Below are positions 9,705-17,332 of a stretch of DNA of 64,000 nucleotides, piece by piece (within the stretch, counting starts at the first letter, position 1; each line of letters starts with the position of its first letter). The position numbers and the translations under genes were made by a program. The stretch comes from an uncultured Bacteroidales bacterium (GTDB taxonomy: Bacteria > Bacteroidota > Bacteroidia > Bacteroidales > UBA932). Location: the NCBI GenBank assembly GCA_949289565.1, contig CASEOO010000016.1, positions 124,001 through 188,000 on the forward strand. Direction: 5' to 3'. The notes under the pieces were generated by a model. That model ran no database searches. It was not told where the DNA came from and saw only the letters and a program-made list of their open reading frames with translations.

Positions 9705-10190
9705 TTATTCCAGACCTTTGATGACTTCGATGAGCTCCTCTTCATTTCCGGGAACATATCCGGTATGGGAATAGACGATCTTCCCATCCCCGTCCAGGAC
9801 AAATACCTGCGGGGTGACAGAGACGCTCATGGCTCTCATGAACTCCTGGTTCGTATCGTAAAGGTTGATGAAATCGTACCATCCGTGGCCTTCAGCCAGC
9901 GAACGCGCCTTAGTGGTGAAACGGCTGTCATCGGTAGATACTGCCACTACCCTGAAATCAGCTTCATCCAGCCAGTCAGGAAGCACGTCGTTGATGGCGT
10001 CAAGTTCGCGGATGCACGGTTTGCAGATAGTCGACCAGAAAGAGATGATCATAGGTGTCTTCTCTTCCAGAAGCGACGATGTATTGAAGGCGTCGCCCTT
10101 GTGGTCTTCTATGGTGACAGACGGCATCTGCGCCATAGCCGACACGGACAGAAGGCCCAGTGCCAGTGAAAGAATCAGAAATTTTTTCAT
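9705..10190 (-). CDS. TlpA-like periplasmic thioredoxin
   Basis: A 161-residue protein with a cleavable signal (MKKFLILSLALGLLSVSAMA) and an AhpC/TSA-TlpA-type thioredoxin fold. It has the active-site phrase ISFWSTICKPC (CxxC) around residues 50-60 and the cis-Pro strand VTPQVFVLD. The strand pattern FRVVAVSTDD is typical of TlpA/ResA proteins, which reduce disulfides in envelope proteins. It is the first gene of the long operon that continues with DUF6029 and three Omp28-type CxxCP proteins. Those neighbours are plausible partners or substrates, but this is inferred from context only. No promoter motif lies between its ATG and the leader terminator 43 nt upstream. Confidence 0.85.
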   Translation of the reverse strand: MKKFLILSLALGLLSVSAMAQMPSVTIEDHKGDAFNTSSLLEEKTPMIISFWSTICKPCIRELDAINDVLPDWLDEADFRVVAVSTDDSRFTTKARSLAEGHGWYDFINLYDTNQEFMRAMSVSVTPQVFVLDGDGKIVYSHTGYVPGNEEELIEVIKGLE

Positions 10191-10231
10191 ACTTAATATA
10201 CGGGTTCTTAAAATTACGGGCTGCGGAAGAA

Positions 10232-10453
10232 TAAAAAAAGGACCTGGTATGTATAACGATACCAGGTCCTGTATTAGATGGATACAATGCTGCGTCAGTA
10301 TTCCATACTACGGAATTCCATACAGCTGCTGAAGATACGGTATACCCCCCCCCAATGATATTTGAGGTGCAAAGACCAGGGTATGATGATATCTTCAGTT
10401 CCATATTTCTATTTTCTGTCCAGACTTCCGGACAATGATTTCCAATTCGTATT
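10232..10453 (-). ncRNA. Candidate structured leader or small RNA upstream of tlpA
   Basis: This stretch lies between a canonical promoter (10459-10489) and the terminator at 10233-10270, so a transcript of about 220 nt is expected. It has strong helix potential: a 9-bp perfect helix between 10390-10398 and 10329-10337, an inner 5-bp helix (10380-10384 with 10342-10346), a 6-bp closing helix (10451-10456 with 10311-10316) and a small hairpin with a 5-bp stem near 10417-10435. It contains a run of nine G residues (C on the plus strand, 10345-10353). It could be a stand-alone small RNA (6S-like shape is one possibility) or an attenuator leader. I did not recognise a known riboswitch core. Confidence 0.5.
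10233..10270 (-). terminator. Strong intrinsic terminator in front of tlpA
   Basis: On the minus strand a perfect 12-bp stem (10259-10270 with 10239-10250) closes an 8-nt loop and is followed by seven T residues (10239-10233). It ends the leader that starts near 10452. It lies only 43 nt before the tlpA start codon, so the operon promoter must read through it, or tlpA needs a start site I cannot see. Confidence 0.85.
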
Positions 10454-10458
10454 CCGGG

Positions 10459-10489
10459 CAAAAGTACTAATTAAATTTTTGTCTGCAAA
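10459..10489 (-). promoter_or_regulatory. Bacteroidales-type promoter for the leader and tlpA operon
   Basis: On the minus strand TTTG (10489-10486) and TACTTTTG (10466-10459) are separated by 19 nt, matching the TTTG / TAnnTTTG consensus. The start point should be near 10452. A 9-bp inverted repeat (10471-10479 with 10487-10495) overlaps the upstream element. Confidence 0.75.
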
Positions 10490-10524
10490 ATTTAAAAGAA
10501 TTAATTCAACCTAATTTCAATTCA

Positions 10525-11325
10525 TCAGCCGCGCCTGCGGTACTGAAGAGGCGTGATGCCGGTATGGCGGCGAAAAAACTGCACAAAGACTGAGGGACTG
10601 GAAAAATTCAGGTCTTCAGATATTTCCAGCACTGTCATGCCGGTGGTCTTGAGCATGGACTTGGATTCGCGGAGCAGATTCATGGCGATCCATTCAGGAA
10701 CTGAACGGCCGCTAAGTTTCCGTATGGCTCCGGACAAGTATTTCGGAGTGCGGTTCAGCTTGTCAGCATAAAAGCCCACAGTATGCTCCTGACGGCAATG
10801 CTTGGCAAGCAACTTGAAAAAGTCGTCTGTAAGAGTCTCCTGCTTAGGCTTGGGCATATCCGTGCTTTCTTCGGACATTGACCTGAAATGGTCACATACT
10901 TCCAGAATCATCGCATAAAGTATGGAGCGGGATATTTCGAGGCGGTACGCATTTGTCCCGCATGGCTTCTGCATGTCCAGAAGAGCATAGAATGCCTGCA
11001 TTCGCGCCGACCTGGAAGAATCCAGCACAGATACAGGATATCTGAGAGACAGATTTATAACATCTATATCCACCGGGCTGGGAAAATCCAGTATGTCGTC
11101 CAGCGATATAGACACCGACCTTTCAAGATAGTCATCCGATCTGGACACCGCCTCTGCAGGGCTGGTCAGAAAATGAACCATGAGGGAGCCTGCCTCGACC
11201 TGACAGTCTGTATCTCCTGTTCTGAGGACTGCTGTTCCTCTGCAGCAAAGAGTCAATGAGAGGCCTTGAAATTTCTCATTTTCTCTATTTTTCTTCATAA
11301 ATGCGACCTTTTCTACATTTTTCAT
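10525..11325 (-). CDS. AraC-family transcriptional regulator
   Basis: A 266-residue protein with a C-terminal AraC-type double helix-turn-helix (about residues 165-262). The first helix region is YADKLNRTPKYLSGAIRKLSG and the second includes VLEISEDLNFSSPSVFVQFFRRHTGITPLQYR, the classic family signature. The N-terminal half is a beta-rich segment like a cupin-type sensor, with no recognised ligand motif. A TAAGTTTG element at 11330-11337 lies very close to the ATG at 11325, so the ATG at 11298 (MKKNREN) may be the real start. It sits directly upstream of the tlpA operon in the same direction, so control of that operon is plausible but unproven. Confidence 0.85.
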   Translation of the reverse strand: MKNVEKVAFMKKNRENEKFQGLSLTLCCRGTAVLRTGDTDCQVEAGSLMVHFLTSPAEAVSRSDDYLERSVSISLDDILDFPSPVDIDVINLSLRYPVSVLDSSRSARMQAFYALLDMQKPCGTNAYRLEISRSILYAMILEVCDHFRSMSEESTDMPKPKQETLTDDFFKLLAKHCRQEHTVGFYADKLNRTPKYLSGAIRKLSGRSVPEWIAMNLLRESKSMLKTTGMTVLEISEDLNFSSPSVFVQFFRRHTGITPLQYRRRG

Positions 11326-11329
11326 GCTG

Positions 11330-11337
11330 CAAACTTA
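11330..11337 (-). promoter_or_regulatory. TAnnTTTG element for the AraC-family gene
   Basis: TAAGTTTG on the minus strand matches the Bacteroidales -7 consensus. It ends only 4 nt before the first possible ATG, favouring the second ATG at 11298. No clear TTTG -33 partner is seen. Confidence 0.4.
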
Positions 11338-11360
11338 ACAATAAATCTGTTAACTCCCGC

Positions 11361-11368
11361 TATTTTTG
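11361..11368 (+). promoter_or_regulatory. TAnnTTTG element for the cation ATPase
   Basis: TATTTTTG on the plus strand lies about 80 nt before the ATPase start. The expected -33 TTTG is absent at the normal spacing, so this is a partial match. Confidence 0.4.
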
Positions 11369-11449
11369 CAACCTGACTTTTCCAGAAGGCTTGCTTGAAA
11401 AAACAGAAAGGACTTTAATCAGTTTCCTGGAAAGATGATATAACGTTAA

Positions 11450-14092
11450 ATGAAAATGGAAAAATTTTACAGCAAATCCATCGAGGATGTTTCCCGGGAA
11501 ATGGGGACAGACACGGCCAAAGGCCTGAAAAATGATGAAATTGCAACACGAATTGCTAAGTTCGGGAAAAACACGCTGGTGCAGAAAAAAAACAAATCTT
11601 TCTTCACCATGTTCATTTCCCAGTTCAAAAGCTTCATGATTCTGCTGCTGATCATCGCCGCAGTGATTTCAGGTGTCATGGGCATAAAAACAGGCGAAGG
11701 GCTGCTCGACACCTATATAATAATGGGGATTCTGCTTCTGAATGCATTCATCGGAGCATATCAGGAGTTCAAGGCGCAGAAATCGCTGGAATCTCTGAAG
11801 AAAATGGCCGCCCCAATGGCCAAGGTGGTCAGGGACGGGGAGTCCATGGTGGTGAATGTGGAAGATGTCGTGCCTGGCGATCTGGTGGAGCTGGAAGTGG
11901 GAGACATAGTCCCTGCAGACATCAGAATCACCGAGTCTGTGAACATGAGCATCCAGGAGTCTTCCATGACCGGGGAATCAGTGCCTGTGGAAAAGAGCCC
12001 TGAAACCTTGGCGGATGAAGACATTCCGCTGGGAGACAGGAAAAACATGGCTTACTCGAGCGGTGTCGTGACATTCGGGCATGGCAAGGGAATCGTGGTC
12101 GGCACCGGCATGAACACCGAGATAGGGAAAATAGCAGATATGCTTGGAGGTGAATCCGACACTCAAACACCGATGCAGGCGCGTCTGGAGAATCTGGGGA
12201 AAGTCATCGGAACTGCATCCGTTGCGATATGCGCCATTATTTTTGTCATCGGCGTGCTGTATGGAAGGCCTGTCATCAATATGCTGATGGTAGCTGTATC
12301 CCTGGCTGTGGCTGCCATTCCTGAGGGCCTGCCTGCCATTTCCACTATCATTCTGTCGATGGGAGTGAGGCGTATGGTGAAACACAATGCCATCATCCGC
12401 AAGCTTCCTTCCGTGGAGACGCTGGGCTGCACTACTGTCATCTGCTCTGACAAGACAGGGACTCTGACAAAGAACCAGATGACTGTGGTAGAAGAATATA
12501 CTGCCAGCGGCGGGCTTGACAGGCTGATAGAAATATCCGTGCTCTGCTGCGATGCTAAAGTCGTGAAAAACAATGAGGGAGGCACCACCAGCGTGGGAGA
12601 CCCGACTGAAATAGCTCTCCTGGACCTGGGAGAAAAGCACGGAGTGCGGAAAGCTGAGCTGGAAAGCGCCTGCCCGCGCGAAGGCGAGGTGGCATTCGAC
12701 TCCACCAGGAAAAGGATGTCCACTATAAACAGAATGAAAGACGGCTCGCTGCAGGCCAATGTGAAAGGCGGCCTGGACGAAGTGCTTTCTGTCTGCACCA
12801 GGATAGAAGATGCAGAAGGGGTGAGGAAAATCACTGCTGACGACATAGCTGATCTGCAGAAGAGGAACCAGAAGATGGCAGACTCGGCGCTGAGAGTCCT
12901 GGCCATGGCATACAAGCCGGTGGAAAAGGTGTCTTCCGATGTAGACGAGGTGGAGAAAGACCTGATTTTCGTGGGCATAACAGGCATGATAGACCCTGAG
13001 CGAGAGGAAGTGATCGGCGCTATACAGGAGTGCCATGATGCTGGAATCAGGACCATCATGATCACCGGAGACCACAAAGCCACTGCATTGGCGATAGCCG
13101 CAAAGATAGGAGTACACAAAGACGGCGACCTGTCCATTACCGGAACGGAACTGGAAAAACTGGACGAAGAGACATTCGACAGAGATGTGGACAAATATAC
13201 CGTGTATGCGCGTATTGCGCCTGAGCAGAAGGTGAAGATAGTGACGGCATGGCAGAAGAAGGGAGAAATAGTGGCTATGACGGGCGACGGTGTGAACGAC
13301 GCCCCTGCGCTGAAACAGGCCGACATAGGCGTGTCTATGGGAATCACTGGCACAGAAGTGGCCAAGGATGCATCAGACATGATTCTGTCCGATGACAATT
13401 TCGTGACCATCGTGTCGGCAGTGTCCGAAGGCCGCAGGATATATGACAACATTCAGAAGACCGTGCTCTTCCTGCTGTCGACAAATCTGGGTGAAGTGCT
13501 GCTGCTTTTCGTAGCGTCGATACTTAATATGGGCATTCCTCTGCTTCCTATACATATTCTGTGGATAAACCTGGTGAGCGAGACCTTCCCTGCCCTGGCG
13601 CTGAGTCTGGATCCTGCCGCGAAGGACATCATGAAAAAGAGTCCGAGAGGGAAAGGCAAGCAGTTCATGGACAAGAGCATGGTATGGAGAATAGGATACC
13701 AGGGCGTGATGATGGGCGCCATCACATTAGCGGCCTATATCATCGGAAAGGACATGGGGATGGAGCTTCATGGAAACAGCGCCGCGGCCGAGACTCTCGG
13801 GCAGACCATGGCATTTGCGTCATTGATAGCGGCGAAACTGGTGCATGCAGGAAACCTTCATTCGAATACGGAGTCAAGGTTCAAGTTCAACCCTCTGGAG
13901 AACAAGGCGCTGATTTTCGCTATTTTCGCTTCGCTTCTGTTCTCTCTGGCCGTGCTTCTGGTGCCAGCTTTTGCAAAGGCATTCAGCTTCGCGTCGATGG
14001 GATGTGAACAGTGGCTGACTGTCGCAGGACTGGCTCTCGTGCCTTTAGTGGTGGTGGAGATTTTCAAAGCCCTGAAGTGGAACGGGAAATGA
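11450..14092 (+). CDS. P2-type cation-transporting (Ca2+-like) ATPase
   Basis: An 880-residue inner-membrane P-type ATPase. Visible parts in order: the N-terminal cation-ATPase domain, M1-M2 (about 57-105), the actuator loop with TGES (174-177), PEGLPA in M4 (291-296), the phosphorylation site DKTGT (Asp334), the hinge TGDGVNDAP near 610, and six C-terminal membrane segments. Relative to SERCA site II, M4 Glu (PEGLPA), M5 Asn679 and Glu682, and M6 Asn707 are kept, while the M6 Asp is replaced by Glu711 (NLVSE). This supports Ca2+ or a related cation, exported at the cost of ATP. It is a single-gene unit with its own terminator. Confidence 0.88.
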   Translation: MKMEKFYSKSIEDVSREMGTDTAKGLKNDEIATRIAKFGKNTLVQKKNKSFFTMFISQFKSFMILLLIIAAVISGVMGIKTGEGLLDTYIIMGILLLNAFIGAYQEFKAQKSLESLKKMAAPMAKVVRDGESMVVNVEDVVPGDLVELEVGDIVPADIRITESVNMSIQESSMTGESVPVEKSPETLADEDIPLGDRKNMAYSSGVVTFGHGKGIVVGTGMNTEIGKIADMLGGESDTQTPMQARLENLGKVIGTASVAICAIIFVIGVLYGRPVINMLMVAVSLAVAAIPEGLPAISTIILSMGVRRMVKHNAIIRKLPSVETLGCTTVICSDKTGTLTKNQMTVVEEYTASGGLDRLIEISVLCCDAKVVKNNEGGTTSVGDPTEIALLDLGEKHGVRKAELESACPREGEVAFDSTRKRMSTINRMKDGSLQANVKGGLDEVLSVCTRIEDAEGVRKITADDIADLQKRNQKMADSALRVLAMAYKPVEKVSSDVDEVEKDLIFVGITGMIDPEREEVIGAIQECHDAGIRTIMITGDHKATALAIAAKIGVHKDGDLSITGTELEKLDEETFDRDVDKYTVYARIAPEQKVKIVTAWQKKGEIVAMTGDGVNDAPALKQADIGVSMGITGTEVAKDASDMILSDDNFVTIVSAVSEGRRIYDNIQKTVLFLLSTNLGEVLLLFVASILNMGIPLLPIHILWINLVSETFPALALSLDPAAKDIMKKSPRGKGKQFMDKSMVWRIGYQGVMMGAITLAAYIIGKDMGMELHGNSAAAETLGQTMAFASLIAAKLVHAGNLHSNTESRFKFNPLENKALIFAIFASLLFSLAVLLVPAFAKAFSFASMGCEQWLTVAGLALVPLVVVEIFKALKWNGK

Positions 14093-14094
14093 TG

Positions 14095-14131
14095 AATGGT
14101 CCAGTCTTTCGCGAAAGACTGGACCATTTTT
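14095..14131 (+). terminator. Intrinsic terminator of the cation ATPase
   Basis: A perfect 17-bp inverted repeat (14095-14111 with 14112-14128) ends in a T run, starting 2 nt after the stop codon. The rest of the gap to 14204 holds a C-rich stretch and a short hairpin (14177-14189), with no gene. Confidence 0.85.
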
Positions 14132-14204
14132 AACCCCTGCCCCCCCTATTAGGGGATCTTGCTCATTCCAGTCGCGGTCACTTCGTGACTTTTGACCCAC
14201 GCAC

Positions 14205-14750
14205 TCAAACGTCTTTTTTCGAAAGACGCCGGTGCGCAGCCCAGAGGACTATGCCGATGGAGACTGAAACATTCAGAGAATGCTTGGTGCCGTACTGAGG
14301 TATCTCAAGCGCAAAATCAGATGCATCGACTACCTCCTGGTCCACTCCTGACACCTCGTTTCCGAAAATAAAGGCATATTTCAGGCTTTCATCTGCAACG
14401 AAATCATCCAAGGATAGGGAATGCACAGTCTGTTCGACACTTACGATGACATACCCTTCTTCCCGGAGCTTCTGCACAGCATCCATAGTGCAGTCGAAAT
14501 GTTCCCATGCCACACTGAATTCCGCCCCGATGGCAGACTTGTGAATCTCGGCAGACGGAGGCACAGCGCATATGCCGCAGAGATAAACCTTGTCTATCTT
14601 GAATGAGTCGGAGCTTCTGAAAGCCGCACCCACATTATGAGCGCTCCTGACATTGTCCAGGACCACAGCTATGCCTGATTTGCGAGACTGCCGGTATTCG
14701 TCCACAGACATCCGGCCCAGCTCAATATTCAATAATTTTCTATCTTTCAT
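14205..14750 (-). CDS. TrmH/SpoU-family RNA 2'-O-methyltransferase
   Basis: A protein of about 181 residues from the ATG at 14750. The frame extends to an ATG at 14765, but MKDRKLLNIELGR fits the usual family N-terminus better. SpoU motifs are visible: motif 1 VVLDNVRSAHNVGAAFRSSD, motif 2 AFIFGNEVSGVD and motif 3 IPQYGTKHSLNVSVSIGIVLW. Together these form the trefoil-knot AdoMet site and are diagnostic of the SPOUT superfamily. The likely substrate is a ribose 2'-OH in tRNA or rRNA; the exact position cannot be told. No N-terminal substrate-binding domain is present. It is divergent from glyA, with a minus-strand TACCTTTG element at 14811-14818. Confidence 0.87.
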   Translation of the reverse strand: MKDRKLLNIELGRMSVDEYRQSRKSGIAVVLDNVRSAHNVGAAFRSSDSFKIDKVYLCGICAVPPSAEIHKSAIGAEFSVAWEHFDCTMDAVQKLREEGYVIVSVEQTVHSLSLDDFVADESLKYAFIFGNEVSGVDQEVVDASDFALEIPQYGTKHSLNVSVSIGIVLWAAHRRLSKKDV

Positions 14751-14810
14751 TTCTATGAAATTCAATTAATTCCAGGCATATAGCCCTGAAGGTGGAAAAA
14801 CTTCTGCCTG

Positions 14811-14818
14811 CAAAGGTA
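14811..14818 (-). promoter_or_regulatory. TAnnTTTG element for the TrmH-family gene
   Basis: TACCTTTG on the minus strand lies about 60 nt before the chosen start codon. No good TTTG is seen at -33. Confidence 0.4.
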
Positions 14819-14838
14819 GGGAAAAATCAAAAAATGAG

Positions 14839-14846
14839 TAAATTTG
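14839..14846 (+). promoter_or_regulatory. TAnnTTTG element for glyA
   Basis: TAAATTTG on the plus strand lies 24 nt before the glyA ATG. The -33 element is weak. It is divergent from the TrmH-family promoter 20 nt away. Confidence 0.45.
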
Positions 14847-14870
14847 CCTTTCGATAAAACAACTTAATAT

Positions 14871-16199
14871 ATGAAACAGGATCTTCAGATCTTCAATCTG
14901 ATTAAAAAAGAAGAAGAAAGACAGACGACCGGCATAGAACTTATCGCCTCGGAAAATTATGTGAGCAAGCAAGTTCTCGCCGCTCTGGGGTCAGTCTGCA
15001 CAAACAAATATGCAGAAGGATATCCAGGAGCCAGATATTATGGGGGATGCGAAATCGTAGACCAGATAGAGCAGCTCGCCATCGACAGGCTCTGCCAGCT
15101 TTTCGGGGCTGAATATGCCAATGTGCAGCCTCATTCAGGGGCTCAGGCAAACATGGCTGTGATGATGGCCTGCCTGAAGCCTGGCGATACGTTCATGGGG
15201 CTGGATCTGGCGCATGGAGGACACCTGACTCACGGCTCCCCTGTGAACATGTCAGGCATTCTGTACCATGCAGTTTCTTATGGACTGGATGAAGTGACAG
15301 GACTCATTGACTACAGCGAGATGGAGAAAAAGGCTCTGGAATTCAAGCCGAAGCTGATTATCGGAGGTGCATCGGCATACTCCAGGGAATGGGACTGGGA
15401 GAGAATGAGACGCATAGCTGACAGCGTGGGAGCCATATTGATGGTAGATATGGCACATACAGCCGGGCTCATAGCCGCCGGACTGCTCAGCAACCCTGTA
15501 AAGTATGCCCATATAGTCACTTCCACCACCCACAAAACCCTCAGAGGGCCACGAGGCGGCATCATTCTGATGGGCAAGGATTTCGACAATCCGTGGGGGC
15601 TGACTACTCCTAAAGGGGTGATTAAAAAGATGTCTCAGATACTGAATTCGAGTGTTTTCCCTGGAGTTCAGGGAGGTCCGCTTGAACACTGCATTGCGGC
15701 CAAGGCTGTATCGTTCTACGAGGCGCTCCAGCCGGAATTCGTAGAATACCAGAAGCAGGTGGTGGCCAATGCCTTCACTATGGCTGAAGTATTCAAAGCG
15801 AAAGGATACAAGGTAGTGTCAGGAGGCACTGACAACCATCTGATGCTTATCGACCTGAGGACCAAGTTCCCTGACCTGACAGGCAAAATAGCCGAGAGAG
15901 AGCTGGTAAAGGCTGACATCACAGTGAACAAGAACATGGTGCCTTTCGACTCCAGATCTCCATTCCAGACTTCAGGAATCAGAGTCGGGACGCCTGCCAT
16001 CACTTCCCGCGGCCTCGTCGAGAAAGACATGGAATTCATCGTGGCTCTTATAGACACTGTGCTGACCAGCGCCGCGGAACATATTGACTATGTGACCGGG
16101 AAGTCAGAGGATGGCAAGGACGAACATGAAGCAGTTCTTGCAAATGTCCGCAAACAGGTGCGAATGAAGATGAACGGAATGCCGCTCAACAAGTACTGA
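14871..16199 (+). CDS. glyA: Serine hydroxymethyltransferase
   Basis: A 442-residue cytosolic PLP enzyme that interconverts serine and glycine with transfer of a one-carbon unit to tetrahydrofolate. Key motifs: [11 protein letters not shown] near the N-terminus, YPGARYYGG, the stretch [14 protein letters not shown], and the PLP-lysine motif [15 protein letters not shown] (the Lys after the Thr-rich run). The C-terminal [17 protein letters not shown] is also typical. Full length against the family. It is a single gene with its own promoter element and a strong terminator directly after it. Confidence 0.97.
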   Translation: MKQDLQIFNLIKKEEERQTTGIELIASENYVSKQVLAALGSVCTNKYAEGYPGARYYGGCEIVDQIEQLAIDRLCQLFGAEYANVQPHSGAQANMAVMMACLKPGDTFMGLDLAHGGHLTHGSPVNMSGILYHAVSYGLDEVTGLIDYSEMEKKALEFKPKLIIGGASAYSREWDWERMRRIADSVGAILMVDMAHTAGLIAAGLLSNPVKYAHIVTSTTHKTLRGPRGGIILMGKDFDNPWGLTTPKGVIKKMSQILNSSVFPGVQGGPLEHCIAAKAVSFYEALQPEFVEYQKQVVANAFTMAEVFKAKGYKVVSGGTDNHLMLIDLRTKFPDLTGKIAERELVKADITVNKNMVPFDSRSPFQTSGIRVGTPAITSRGLVEKDMEFIVALIDTVLTSAAEHIDYVTGKSEDGKDEHEAVLANVRKQVRMKMNGMPLNKY

Positions 16200-16220
16200 C
16201 ACCCAATATACATTATAAAA

Positions 16221-16260
16221 AATATTCCAGCGGATTTGCAATTCGCTGGAATATTTTTTT
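16221..16260 (+). terminator. Intrinsic terminator of glyA
   Basis: A 12-bp stem (16221-16232 with 16244-16255) is followed by a T run, 21 nt after the glyA stop. Confidence 0.85.
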
Positions 16261-16296
16261 ATGACGGCTTGTCAGGGACACCGTCTGCCGGAAAAG

Positions 16297-16326
16297 AAAA
16301 AAGCGGCCGAATCAGCCGCTTTTTTC
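16297..16326 (-). terminator. Terminator after tRNA-Leu
   Basis: An AAAAAAGCGGC / GCCGCTTTTTT inverted repeat lies directly beyond the tRNA 3' end. With A and T runs on both sides it could work in both directions. Confidence 0.75.
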
Positions 16327-16327
16327 G

Positions 16328-16411
16328 TGCGCAGGAGCAGAGTCGAACTGCCACACCATTTCTGGCACTACCTCCTGAGAGTAGCGCGTCTACCAATTTC
16401 GCCACCTGCGC
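16328..16411 (-). tRNA. tRNA-Leu (anticodon CAG)
   Basis: The minus strand folds as a class II tRNA of 84 nt. The acceptor GCGCAGG pairs with CCTGCGC. The D-stem is GCG/CGC, with GG in the loop. The anticodon stem CTACT/GGTAG holds loop CTCAGGA, giving CAG. A long variable arm follows, then a T-arm with loop TTCGACT and discriminator A. The CCA end is not encoded (A is followed by CG). A 7-bp acceptor and the long variable arm agree with leucine identity. Confidence 0.93.
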
Positions 16412-16426
16412 CTCAGTAAAGTGGTG

Positions 16427-16457
16427 CAAAGGTAATACAATTTTTTATAATTGCAAC
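16427..16457 (-). promoter_or_regulatory. Promoter of tRNA-Leu
   Basis: On the minus strand GTTG (16457-16454) and TACCTTTG (16434-16427) are separated by 19 nt, 16 nt before the tRNA 5' end. It matches the Bacteroidales consensus except for the first base of the -33 box. Confidence 0.6.
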
Positions 16458-16496
16458 AATATTTTTACAATTTCACCTGTATTGCCGCATGGCATC

Positions 16497-17321
16497 TCAA
16501 ATGACGACTTCATATTCGAATGAGCCTGCCCAGCTCTCGACATCGATAGTTATATACGAATGTGCATAATCTACAGTGACTTCTATGTCTTCCAAGTCAT
16601 CATCTGTCCATTTATAGCCGGTCTCTGCAATATACTCGCCCAAGGCGAACTCCCGAAGTGTCCTGCCGTCCTCAACTATCTGCAGAATCAGCCCGCTGTC
16701 AGTCTGGCGAGGCACGCGCACATCACCATAACCACGTCTGTCTGGGACAAAAGAGCAGGAAAATTCTCCATTGGATACAGACCTGTCCGGATTGATCCTG
16801 TTTACATGCCCCTTGACAGTAAGTTCAAACGGATACTCCCCGTCTTCAGACAGCATATTGATTCCGATATTGCAAAAATCTTTATGCAAACGCACAATTT
16901 CAGAACATCGCTCCGAATAAGCCTCCACATGAGAATAATGCATATATACTGGAGGACACTCTTCGCCAAGAGGAATGCTTATGCCGGAATCAGGTGAAAA
17001 GAGCCGCTCTGCACCGCTGACTGCGGACACAGACAGCAGACTTTTCGGCACAGTCACAGCATATACCATGGACGAAACTCCGTCCTTGGACTTCTCCACG
17101 AGCCCTTCCCCTGCGTCAGGATCATAATGAAGAAATCCATCAGCCGCTTTTATGGAGACTTCCACGCCATGAGCAAGCGAGGTTTCCACCTGGCTGAAAT
17201 CCAGTTCAAAAGAACAAGGACACAGGCTTCTGTCCTCCTTTACCGAACACCCCTGGCACGCAACAATAATTGCCGCGGACAGAACAGCGGACACAGGCAA
17301 CTGTTTCCATTTATCTTCCAT
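16497..17321 (-). CDS. Mfa2/FimB-type fimbrial anchor lipoprotein
   Basis: A 274-residue lipoprotein. The signal segment ends in VACQGC, and the following SVKEDRSLCPC matches the Cys-acidic-CP pattern at the start of FimB/Mfa2 fimbrial anchors. Family members are beta-sandwich proteins that anchor the fimbrial shaft in the outer membrane and limit its length. The C-terminus ends in alternating beta strands (SYITIDVESWAGSFEYEVVI). It is the last gene of the fimbrial operon, 11 nt after the shaft-subunit gene, as in Mfa-type loci. The exact subfamily cannot be decided here. Confidence 0.78.
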   Translation of the reverse strand: MEDKWKQLPVSAVLSAAIIVACQGCSVKEDRSLCPCSFELDFSQVETSLAHGVEVSIKAADGFLHYDPDAGEGLVEKSKDGVSSMVYAVTVPKSLLSVSAVSGAERLFSPDSGISIPLGEECPPVYMHYSHVEAYSERCSEIVRLHKDFCNIGINMLSEDGEYPFELTVKGHVNRINPDRSVSNGEFSCSFVPDRRGYGDVRVPRQTDSGLILQIVEDGRTLREFALGEYIAETGYKWTDDDLEDIEVTVDYAHSYITIDVESWAGSFEYEVVI

Positions 17322-17332
17322 CTTGATTTAAT

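Noticed and set aside
10232-10453. Leader read as SRP RNA, tmRNA or RNase P RNA
   Set aside because: The GGAAGG/AGCA-type SRP core, a tmRNA alanine-like acceptor end and RNase P conserved cores were not seen; it is also too short for the last two.
10000-10461. Minus-strand open frame of 153 codons across the tlpA leader and start
   Set aside because: It overlaps the terminator hairpin and tlpA in another frame, has no recognisable product, and the region has RNA structure instead.
11978-13452. Long minus-strand open frames opposite the cation ATPase
   Set aside because: They are antisense shadows of a well-supported gene, with low-complexity Ser/Pro-rich translations and no start signal.
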